Positions 6,982 to 13,408 of a DNA stretch of 13,408 bases are shown piece by piece (position 1 is the first letter of the stretch; each line of letters begins with the position of its first letter). Below the pieces are notes generated by a model. It did no database searches. It was not told the DNA's origin and was given only the letters and a program-made list of their open reading frames with translations. This DNA comes from Pseudooctadecabacter sp. (GTDB lineage Bacteria; Pseudomonadota; Alphaproteobacteria; Rhodobacterales; Rhodobacteraceae): NCBI GenBank assembly GCA_020628265.1, contig JAHDFG010000029.1, positions 1 through 13,408 of the forward strand, written 5' to 3'. The position numbers were made by a program, and so were the translations under genes.

Positions 6982-7965
6982 ATGCCATCACATCCTGCCA
7001 ATACGCTTTCCCTTGTCGCCGACATTGGCGGCACCAACACGCGCTGCGCCCTCGCAAATGGGGCGGAGGTGCTGCAAGACACTGTGCGCCGGTATTCCAA
7101 TGCAGACTATCCGGGGCTGGAGGCTGTTTTGCAGCAGTACCTCGCGGATGAAGGCAACGTTGATCCCGCCGCGGCCTGCGTCGCTGTTGCGGGCCCGGTG
7201 CGCGATGGAACCGCGACGATGACCAACCTTGATTGGACAATTGACAAGGACACGCTGGCGCGCGCCACACGGGCCGAGACCGTTTCGATCCTCAACGACC
7301 TGCAGGCGCAAGGGCACGCGTTGGGCGATCTGGCAGACGGCGCCGTGCGCCCCATCGTGGCAGGCCCCGACACCCCGCCCAGCCCAAATGCAGTCAAACT
7401 GGTCGTCGGGGTTGGCACCGGTTTTAATGCAGCCCCCGTGTTTGACACGGCTGGGGGCCGTTTTGTGCCTCCGTCAGAGGCGGGGCATGCCAACCTGCCC
7501 ATCCGTAATGAGCAGGAGCTCCGGCTGTGCCAATACGTCTCTACGGCCCATGGATTTCCTGCGGTCGAGGATGTGCTGTCTGGGCGCGGGTTGGAACGGG
7601 TCTACGCATTTCTGGGCCGCGAAGCAGGTGATGAGACCCATGTGGCGGCCAAGGACATCATGGCGGCTTGCGCACAGGGCTCGGACCCGCGCGCGGCCGA
7701 AGCCGCAGCCGTCTTCTCGCGGGTGCTGGGCACGGTCTGTGGCAACCTTTCCCTGATCCAATTGCCCTTTGGCGGGGTCTATCTGGTTGGCGGCGTGGCC
7801 CGCGCGATGGCCCCCTATCTGCAGGCCTTTGGCTTCGCGGACGCATTTCGAGACAAGGGCCGCTTTGCGGGCTTTATGTCGAATTTCGCTGTGAACGTGG
7901 TCGAGGACGACTACGCTGCCCTCTCAGGTTCCGCGTCCCATATTGCCCGTTTGCTCAAAGGTTGA
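6982..7965 (+). CDS. glk: Glucokinase
   Basis: This 327-residue protein belongs to the bacterial glucokinase family (Glk type rather than ROK regulator). The phosphate-binding motif is ADIGGTNTR (residues 13-21) and the likely catalytic aspartate is D106 in LNDL. VGVGTGFNAAPVF (142-154) and SEAGHANLP (165-173) contribute to the sugar site. LVGGVA at 268-273 is the adenosine-side motif. It phosphorylates cytoplasmic glucose with ATP to glucose-6-phosphate. That product would usually enter the Entner-Doudoroff pathway in this group of bacteria (known for the group, not seen here). As the last gene of the aglR-bglA-glk operon it handles glucose released by both BglA and AglA. A hairpin terminator candidate follows 11 bases after the stop. 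Confidence 0.94.
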   Translation: MPSHPANTLSLVADIGGTNTRCALANGAEVLQDTVRRYSNADYPGLEAVLQQYLADEGNVDPAAACVAVAGPVRDGTATMTNLDWTIDKDTLARATRAETVSILNDLQAQGHALGDLADGAVRPIVAGPDTPPSPNAVKLVVGVGTGFNAAPVFDTAGGRFVPPSEAGHANLPIRNEQELRLCQYVSTAHGFPAVEDVLSGRGLERVYAFLGREAGDETHVAAKDIMAACAQGSDPRAAEAAAVFSRVLGTVCGNLSLIQLPFGGVYLVGGVARAMAPYLQAFGFADAFRDKGRFAGFMSNFAVNVVEDDYAALSGSASHIARLLKG

Positions 7966-7976
7966 TCGCGCGGTGC

Positions 7977-8010
7977 GGGGCGTCTGGTGAACGACGCCCC
8001 CCCCCTCTTT
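7977..8010 (+). terminator. Rho-independent terminator candidate after glk
   Basis: GGGGCGTC (7977-7984) pairs perfectly with GACGCCCC (7993-8000) around an 8-base loop. It is followed by five more C and then TCTTT. The T run is short and interrupted, so strength is uncertain, but its position 11 bases after the glk stop fits the end of the aglR-bglA-glk transcript. On the other strand no T run follows, so it would not serve cckA in the same way. The remainder of the 111-bp convergent gap shows no gene. Confidence 0.65.
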
Positions 8011-8076
8011 AACTGGTTGACCACCGGCCCCGTGTTCCAACAAGCCTGCTGTTCAGCGCTGATGGGCAAAACAACC

Positions 8077-10413
8077 TTAATGCAGTTGGCTATGTACAGT
8101 TTTGGTCAATTCATTAAGCGAAAACGGTTTGGGCAGAAAAACGGAGTTGGGAATTTCTTTCTGGTCTTCTCCGAACGCTTCTTCTGCATAGCCTGACACA
8201 AAGACGACCTTCGTCTCAGGCCGATCGACCAGAGCCTCGCGCACCCAGGTGGGACCATCTTTTCCGGGCATGACCACATCCGTCAGGAACAGGTCCACGA
8301 CAAGTTCAGGATCAGCCAGCATATTCAGGGCTGTTTCGGCGCAATCGGCTTCAAGCACAGTAAAGCCACGCAGCCGCAAGGCTCGCGAGGCAAAGGCCCG
8401 CACCGGTGCCTCGTCCTCCACCAACAGGACGACCCCATCGCCGACGGACGGTGCGACGGGATCGATCACCTCAGCCGGAGCCGCGATTTCCAACGGCGCA
8501 TCGTGGCTCGGAATTATGATGCTGAAACTGGTGCCTACCCCCATTGTACTGTCGACGAAGATATATCCACCGGTCTGCTTGACGATCCCGTAGGCCGTCG
8601 AAAGGCCAAGCCCCGTCCCGTCGCCCGTCTTCTTAGTCGTCCAGAAGGGTTCGAAAATCTTCGACCGTTTGTCCTCGGGGATGCCCGTGCCTGTGTCGTG
8701 CACACGCAACACGACATACTGGCCTGGCGGTACGGTCACATTGTCCCGCGTCAGACCCTCAGCCAGTGACAGGTTTTCGGTCTCGATACGAATGTTGCCG
8801 CCGTCTGGCATCGCGTCGCGCGCGTTGACAACGAGGTTCATCAGCACTTGCTCTAATTGCCGCTTGTCAGCACGGATCGGGCTGAGGCCTGGGTCATGGT
8901 CCAGCGTCAGGGTGATTTTTTCGCCCATAAGGCGGTTCAGAAGATGGGTGCTGTCGGACAGGGTGTTGCGCAAGTCCAGAACCTCAGGCTGCAGGTTCTG
9001 CTTGCGTGAATAGGCCAAAAGCTGCCCCACCAAAGCGGCCGCACGATTGGCGTTCTGGTGAATTTGCACAAGGTCAGCGTAGTCACCATCGCCTTGGTCG
9101 TGCCGCAAAAGAAGCAGATCACAATGCCCCGAAATCGCTGTTAGAAGGTTGTTGAAATCATGGGCGACACCGCCCGCAAGTTGTCCGATGGCCTGCATCT
9201 TTTGACTTTGGACGAACTGCATCTGCAGGTTCTTGAACTCTGTGACGTCGTTAAGAACAGCGATCACATAAGGATCCTCAGGCGTCCCGGCCGGATTGAG
9301 AGAGACCTGAACATGGGTTTCTGAACTGTTTCCAACGACTTCGAGAAACTGAGGCGCCGGATTGCCCCGCCCTTCGGACGTCTCGACAATCCAGTCGACC
9401 AACGGGCGGCCAAGCCCCTTCATCAGATCGCTGATCCGCGTTCCCGACCCCACGCGATGATCCAGAAGAACCCGAGCTTCGTGGTTCGACGCCAGGATTT
9501 CGCCCCCCAGCCCGACCTTCAACAAGGGCACGGGGAGTTCTTCGATCGCATCCCAACTGGCGGGCGATGTACGACCTTCTGACATGCTCTCACCCGGCAG
9601 GAGGTAGATTTCGCGCCTGCCTCCATGACTTGGTACTTCTGCGACAAGACTGTCGATTGTGCCATCATCACACATCACACGGTGAACCTGCCCGGACACC
9701 AGCGGAAGGTCCTCAAACACACCGTTCAGGTTCTTGGCCCGCCCCCCCAGCAAACGGCGAAAGGCTTCGTTCATATACAGAACGGTGCCGGTCGGGCCTG
9801 CAGTCAACATGGGCAAGCTCAGTGCATCGGCGGCACGGGCGCCCCCGCCTCTGTCGGACAGATCCTCAAGCCGCCAAAGGAACATGTCATCGTCGACTGC
9901 ATTGACGGCAAGACGCACATGCCCCCGACGTGTCACGATGTCTTCGCGCGCACTGCCAAGGGCTTGTGCCTTGCTCTGAAGCCGGTAGAGAACAGCACCG
10001 GGGTTCGCGAAGAGGTCTGTGAACGCACGCCCCAATGAATCCACAGGCCTCTCTTTGAATTTTTCAACAGCTGCGCCGTTCTTGAAGGTCACCATGCCGT
10101 TAAAATCTGCAAGAAAGCAGGGAGAGGCATCATTCTCGACGAGCGACACAAGTGTCAATCGGGCGTAGGCTTGCTTGTTCGAGCGCATCAATTTCACAAC
10201 GGTATGAACCAGCGCAAATACCGTGAGACAGGCCCCAAACCCCAAAGCGGAAAAACGCGCCACATCATCGGTTAACCAAAACGACGCGGCAATTGCCCCC
10301 GCGCCGGGTATGGCGAGCAAGGCCAAGGGCAAATTGCGCCGTGCCTTGACACTCGGGGCAAAGGGCGGCTGGTTCTCAGCCAGCATGTGTGAATATTCGA
10401 CTTGATCCTTCAC
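8077..10413 (-). CDS. cckA: Hybrid sensor histidine kinase, CckA type
   Basis: From the GTG at 10413 this is a 778-residue membrane-bound hybrid kinase. Two membrane segments (about residues 28-47 and 54-75) precede PAS-like sensor regions (about 85-395). The dimerisation box holds H418 in GGVAHDFNNLL. The ATPase domain follows with the N box NLVVNARDAM, DTGTGIP and GTGLGL. A C-terminal receiver domain carries the acidic pair, D712 in LFLTDVVMPG, and K762 in LPKPF. This order is that of CckA, which feeds phosphate through ChpT to CtrA and controls cell cycle, motility or gene transfer agents in alphaproteobacteria. The frame extends upstream to a GTG at 10482, but that lacks a ribosome binding site and overlaps a CtrA-like box. 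GGAG lies 10 bases before 10413. An ATG at 10386 is also possible. Name confidence rests on the architecture. Confidence 0.9.
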   Translation of the reverse strand: MKDQVEYSHMLAENQPPFAPSVKARRNLPLALLAIPGAGAIAASFWLTDDVARFSALGFGACLTVFALVHTVVKLMRSNKQAYARLTLVSLVENDASPCFLADFNGMVTFKNGAAVEKFKERPVDSLGRAFTDLFANPGAVLYRLQSKAQALGSAREDIVTRRGHVRLAVNAVDDDMFLWRLEDLSDRGGGARAADALSLPMLTAGPTGTVLYMNEAFRRLLGGRAKNLNGVFEDLPLVSGQVHRVMCDDGTIDSLVAEVPSHGGRREIYLLPGESMSEGRTSPASWDAIEELPVPLLKVGLGGEILASNHEARVLLDHRVGSGTRISDLMKGLGRPLVDWIVETSEGRGNPAPQFLEVVGNSSETHVQVSLNPAGTPEDPYVIAVLNDVTEFKNLQMQFVQSQKMQAIGQLAGGVAHDFNNLLTAISGHCDLLLLRHDQGDGDYADLVQIHQNANRAAALVGQLLAYSRKQNLQPEVLDLRNTLSDSTHLLNRLMGEKITLTLDHDPGLSPIRADKRQLEQVLMNLVVNARDAMPDGGNIRIETENLSLAEGLTRDNVTVPPGQYVVLRVHDTGTGIPEDKRSKIFEPFWTTKKTGDGTGLGLSTAYGIVKQTGGYIFVDSTMGVGTSFSIIIPSHDAPLEIAAPAEVIDPVAPSVGDGVVLLVEDEAPVRAFASRALRLRGFTVLEADCAETALNMLADPELVVDLFLTDVVMPGKDGPTWVREALVDRPETKVVFVSGYAEEAFGEDQKEIPNSVFLPKPFSLNELTKTVHSQLH

Positions 10414-10462
10414 GCCCGCTTCACTCCGATTGATTCCGTGGGCCGCAGATAAAGCGATATTC

Positions 10463-10478
10463 GTTAAACATCGCTTAA
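10463..10478 (-). promoter_or_regulatory. CtrA-type binding site upstream of cckA
   Basis: On the minus strand the sequence is TTAA-GCGATGT-TTAAC, which equals the CtrA consensus TTAA-N7-TTAAC exactly. It lies 50 bp before the preferred cckA start at 10413. A third TTAAC half-site on the plus strand (10490-10494) sits 11 bases beyond. It suggests feedback of CtrA on its own kinase. The match is seen; binding is inference. Confidence 0.55.
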
Positions 10479-10524
10479 GCACAGCAAGGTTAACGAAACC
10501 GGTGAAAATTGCAATCTAAGGTTG

Positions 10525-11688
10525 CTATTTAGCGCGCTTAAACACGGTGAGGAAGAAACCGTCGCACTGCGAAGATGGACGCCATTTCTTTTGGTCTTCC
10601 ACCGCGAAGCCGGTGTTGGACGCTAGGAAACGAGCCACGCGATCGGCATTCTCCGCATCGAAGACCGAACAAGTGGCATAGGCCAAACGACCTTGCACGC
10701 GCACAAGGGGGGCCGCCGCATCAAGCACGTCATCTTGCATTCCTATCAGCTCTTGCAGACGCTCAGGCGTCAAAGCCCATTTTGCCTCGGGCGTGCGGCG
10801 CCAAGTGCCGCTGCCCGAACAGGGCGCATCGCAAAAGACCAGATCGAAGGGCTCCAGCGAATTGAGATCATCTGCAGACGCCGTCGCAATCCGCGCACCC
10901 GCGCGCTGCGCCCGTGGGCCAAGATCAACCATCCGGCCGGCATCAATGTCATGTGCTGTGACATCGGCCCCCAATGCCGCCATAGCCAGGGCCTTACCCC
11001 CGCCACCGGCACAGAAATCGAGAACGCGATCCTGCGCTGCCAGGTCCAATGAAAGAACAGCCTCTTGCGAGGAAGGATCCTGAAGCTCTACCATGCCAGA
11101 GAGATAGGCCTTCGAATTAGAGACTTTTCTTTCATTTGCAGTAACCTGCAGGGCAGTCTTAATGTCACCAATTGGAACGCTTTCTATAGCCTCCGCTGCG
11201 AGGGCTGCCTTGGCTTCGGGCAGCGTTGCCTTTGCCAAGTTTACACGTAGAAAAACACCCGCGCGGTCCCGCAAAGTGGCCAAAACATCATCGGCTTCCT
11301 GCGCAAACGCGCGATCAAAATGCTCGAGCAACCACGTTTGCACATCACCTTTGATCGCGCGCGGTGCGTCTTCTATCAAAGCGCCAGCTTCATGGTCCAG
11401 CACAGGAGGTGGTGCATGCCCCTCACCCGTGAAGACAGTGCCTTCTTGACCCGACGCCCGCGCCGCACCCAGCATGATCCCGCGCCCAGTCTCGGCCCCG
11501 CCAAGCCACGCATATGACGCGCGGCACCGGAGCGCCTGAAACACGTGATCGCGAATAGCTGCACGGTCCTTGGAGCCCGCAAACCGGTGCGACCGCCCCC
11601 AACGCTTCAGCGCCCGCTCTGCCGTCTGACCAGACAGGACGTCGTCGAGCACTTCGATCGCTGCGGCCACCCGCGCGGCAGGGGTCAC
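10525..11688 (-). CDS. rsmB: RsmB/NOP-family RNA (cytosine-C5) methyltransferase
   Basis: This 387-residue protein is a SAM-dependent rRNA m5C methyltransferase. Residues 1-140 form a helical N-terminal domain, shorter than that of E. coli RsmB (429 residues). The catalytic core starts near 145. The SAM-binding motif is DFCAGGGGKA (224-233), a variant of the usual CAAPGGKT. Motif IV is DAPCSGSG (287-294, C290) and motif VI is TCSV (339-342, C340), giving both cysteines of the m5C mechanism. The end, DGFFLTVFKR, is typical. The start is a GTG that abuts the guaB TAA with no gap and in the same frame, so translation is probably coupled. The coding stretch for residues about 169-199 is richer in A and T, with AGA, AAA and AAT codons unlike the rest. 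Target base is inferred; it could be another RsmB/NOP member. Confidence 0.88.
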   Translation of the reverse strand: MTPAARVAAAIEVLDDVLSGQTAERALKRWGRSHRFAGSKDRAAIRDHVFQALRCRASYAWLGGAETGRGIMLGAARASGQEGTVFTGEGHAPPPVLDHEAGALIEDAPRAIKGDVQTWLLEHFDRAFAQEADDVLATLRDRAGVFLRVNLAKATLPEAKAALAAEAIESVPIGDIKTALQVTANERKVSNSKAYLSGMVELQDPSSQEAVLSLDLAAQDRVLDFCAGGGGKALAMAALGADVTAHDIDAGRMVDLGPRAQRAGARIATASADDLNSLEPFDLVFCDAPCSGSGTWRRTPEAKWALTPERLQELIGMQDDVLDAAAPLVRVQGRLAYATCSVFDAENADRVARFLASNTGFAVEDQKKWRPSSQCDGFFLTVFKRAK

Positions 11689-13137
11689 TTACATGACCCG
11701 GTAATTGGGGCTTTCGCGGGTGATCTGCACGTCGTGGACATGGCTTTCCTTCAGGCCCGCACCGGTGATCTTTACGAATTTGCAGTTCTTGCGCATCTCT
11801 TCGACCGTCGCACAGCCGGTGTAGCCCATGGCGGCCCGCAGGCCGCCCACAAGCTGGTGCACCACAGCGCCAGCAGACCCTTTATAAGGCACCTGTCCCT
11901 CGATGCCTTCAGGGACAAGCTTGTCACTGGCGGCGTCTTTCTGGAAATACCGGTCCGCAGACCCGCGCGCCATGGCCCCAAGGGAGCCCATGCCACGATA
12001 GCTTTTGAAGCTACGGCCTTGATATAGAATGACTTCGCCGGGGGATTCATCGGTTCCGGCGATCATGGATCCGACCATGGCGCAAGATGCACCAGCCGCA
12101 ATCGCCTTGGCGAAATCGCCCGAGAACTTGATGCCGCCGTCTGCGATCACCGGCACATCGCCTGCCGCCGCTGCACAGTCGGAAATTGCGGTCAGTTGCG
12201 GTACGCCCACGCCTGCGACCATGCGTGTGGTACAAATCGAACCCGGGCCAATGCCCACCTTTACCGCATCCGCACCGGCCCCGATCAGAGCCTTCGTTGC
12301 CTCGGACGTTGCCACGTTCCCTGCGATGATCTGGACCTCGTTCGACAGGGCCTTGGCACGCTTTACGGCCTCCAGCACACCCTCGGAATGTCCATGGGCT
12401 GTGTCGATGACAACAATGTCCACACCAGCATCCACCAGTGCCTCGGTCCGCTCGAAACCTGCGTCGCCCACGGACGTGGCTGCCGCGACCCGCAAGCGGC
12501 CCAACTGATCCTTGCACGCGGTCGGGTTCAAAACGGCCTGTTCGCTGTCTTTCAGCGTCAAAAGCCCCGTCAGCTTACCATCTGCATCCGTGACCAACAG
12601 CTTCTCGATGCGCTTGGACTTCATCAGCGAGATCGCCTCACCTCGGTCCGCAGGTTCCCGCAGGATGGCAAGGTCATGGAACGTCATCATCGTGGAAATC
12701 GGCTGATCGTCGGACGTTGCGAAACGCATGTCACGGTTGGTGACAATGCCGACGACGCGGCCCTCCTCATCGACGACGGGAAAGCCGGTGAAGTTGTAGC
12801 GTTCGATCAGCGCCTTGGCGTCGGCCAACGTCTGATCGGGGCGCAGGGTTACCGGATTGTAGACGATCCCGCTTTCAAAGCGTTTGACGCGGCGCACTTC
12901 GCGAGCTTGCTCTTCGACGCTGAGGTTTTTGTGAATGACGCCCATGCCGCCCGCTTGGGCCATGGCAATGGCCATCCGGCCTTCGGTCACCGTGTCCATG
13001 GCGGAACTCAGCAACGGGATGTTCAGATCAATCGCCCGCGTTACTTTCGTGCGGGTGTCGGCTGTACTGGGCAGCACCGAAGACGCCCCCGGCACCAGCA
13101 GAACATCATCAAATGTGAGGGCCTCGCGAATCTCCAT
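11689..13137 (-). CDS. guaB: Inosine-5'-monophosphate dehydrogenase
   Basis: This 482-residue enzyme oxidises IMP to XMP with NAD, the committed step of GMP synthesis in the cytoplasm. The start EALTFDDVLLVPG is the family signature. Two CBS domains occupy about residues 95-205 (with VVDEEGRVVGIVTNRDMR in the first). The catalytic loop is GIGPGSICTTR with C302. DGGIKFSGD and VGSMIAGTDESPGE bind the IMP phosphate, and RGMGSLGAM (381-389) with R396-Y397 form the flap and base. All key residues are present and the length is normal. The ATG at 13137 has AGGAGAG ahead of it. It is first in a minus-strand group with rsmB, which begins at the base after the guaB stop. The 149-bp region between guaB and the divergent right-edge gene should hold both promoters; I could not pick a convincing one. 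Confidence 0.97.
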   Translation of the reverse strand: MEIREALTFDDVLLVPGASSVLPSTADTRTKVTRAIDLNIPLLSSAMDTVTEGRMAIAMAQAGGMGVIHKNLSVEEQAREVRRVKRFESGIVYNPVTLRPDQTLADAKALIERYNFTGFPVVDEEGRVVGIVTNRDMRFATSDDQPISTMMTFHDLAILREPADRGEAISLMKSKRIEKLLVTDADGKLTGLLTLKDSEQAVLNPTACKDQLGRLRVAAATSVGDAGFERTEALVDAGVDIVVIDTAHGHSEGVLEAVKRAKALSNEVQIIAGNVATSEATKALIGAGADAVKVGIGPGSICTTRMVAGVGVPQLTAISDCAAAAGDVPVIADGGIKFSGDFAKAIAAGASCAMVGSMIAGTDESPGEVILYQGRSFKSYRGMGSLGAMARGSADRYFQKDAASDKLVPEGIEGQVPYKGSAGAVVHQLVGGLRAAMGYTGCATVEEMRKNCKFVKITGAGLKESHVHDVQITRESPNYRVM

Positions 13138-13286
13138 CGGTCTCTCCTATGGGGGGCATCGTTTGGCAATTTCCTATTGCATGGTTGCAGGCGCGGCGAA
13201 AGGTCCATTTTGTCACTTGGGCCCTTGGCAGCCCCATATTTTGGGCGCACCGTCCCAGAGGAGAGTTACAACCAAGAGGTTTATCC

Positions 13287-13408
13287 ATGACCGTCCTCGT
13301 CTGCCCGCTGCCTGATGACGCGCTTTCTAAGAGGTATGATGACCTCGAAGGGGCCTACACGGATGCATTCTCTGCGTCTGTTGACGCGCAAGTGTCCCTT
13401 TATGACTT
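13287..13408 (+). CDS. Unrecognised protein, N-terminal 40 residues only (cut by right edge)
   Basis: An open frame begins at ATG 13287, preceded by AAGAGG about 8 bases upstream, and runs off the window. The visible start is MTVLVCPLPDDALSKRYDDL, followed by an acidic region (EGAYTDAFSA) ending in SVDAQVSLYD. It has no signal peptide and no membrane segment in the visible part. It is divergent from guaB across 149 bp. A weak promoter-like pair, TTGTCA at 13210-13215 and CATATT at 13235-13240 with a long 19-base spacer, lies ahead of it. I do not recognise the family and assign no function. The start and ribosome binding site support a real gene. Confidence 0.6.
   Translation, partial: MTVLVCPLPDDALSKRYDDLEGAYTDAFSASVDAQVSLYD

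Noticed and set aside
8048..8062. TCAGCGCTGA palindrome and overlapping GCTG-TT-CAGC as a cckA terminator
   Set aside because: The stems are 4-5 bp and no T run follows on the minus strand, so it does not meet the form of a terminator.
7987..8196. 69-codon frame starting in the glk-cckA gap on the plus strand
   Set aside because: It begins inside the glk terminator hairpin, has no ribosome binding site, and runs antisense into the conserved receiver domain of cckA.
10505..10526. GCAA-N7-TTGC followed by AATTTT after rsmB as a terminator
   Set aside because: A 4-bp stem is too weak; chance pairing is more likely.
13210..13240. TTGTCA / CATATT as promoter of the right-edge gene
   Set aside because: The spacer is 19 bases and both boxes are partial matches; noted with the gene but not called as a feature.
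12196..13290. 364-codon open frame on the plus strand opposite guaB
   Set aside because: Antisense to an intact IMP dehydrogenase with all key residues; no family motif in the translation.

Overview
The window reads as chromosomal DNA from an alphaproteobacterium, most likely Rhodobacteraceae (Roseobacter group). The reasons are high GC content, tight operons with 0-20 base gaps, an Agl-type alpha-glucoside transport operon, and a CckA-type hybrid kinase with a CtrA-like box (TTAA-N7-TTAAC) at its 5' end. The taxonomic placement is inference from gene content. No transposon, integrase, CRISPR array, tRNA or rRNA was seen.

Left part (1-4347, minus strand): a sugar operon read right to left as aglE (periplasmic binding protein), aglF and aglG (permeases) and aglA (GH13 alpha-glucosidase, cut by the left edge). 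The ATPase subunit (aglK) is not in the window and is expected beyond the left edge. Two RNA hairpins lie in the aglE-aglF gap: a perfect 11-bp stem with a GAAA loop just after aglE, and an 8-bp stem just before the aglF ribosome binding site.

Middle (4348-7965): a 245-bp divergent control region separates aglE from a plus-strand operon aglR (LacI-family regulator), bglA (GH1 beta-glucosidase) and glk (glucokinase), spaced by 14 bases each. The control region holds two near-identical LacI-type operators, one beside a candidate aglE promoter and one just ahead of aglR, plus an unrelated 18-bp palindrome between them. The likely logic is that AglR represses both arms. Imported alpha-glucosides are hydrolysed in the cytoplasm by AglA, beta-glucosides by BglA, and Glk phosphorylates the free glucose. 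A hairpin terminator candidate follows glk.

Right part (8077-13137, minus strand): guaB (IMP dehydrogenase) and rsmB (RNA m5C methyltransferase) are joined stop-to-start in the same frame. cckA follows after a 111-bp gap containing the CtrA-like box. The box overlaps the first codons of the longest cckA frame, so a downstream GTG with a GGAG ribosome binding site is preferred as start. At the right edge a divergent gene of unrecognised function begins.

I see no clearly new multi-gene system. The observations most worth checking are regulatory: the AglR operator pair, the extra palindrome, the hairpins in the agl mRNA and the CtrA-like box at cckA.
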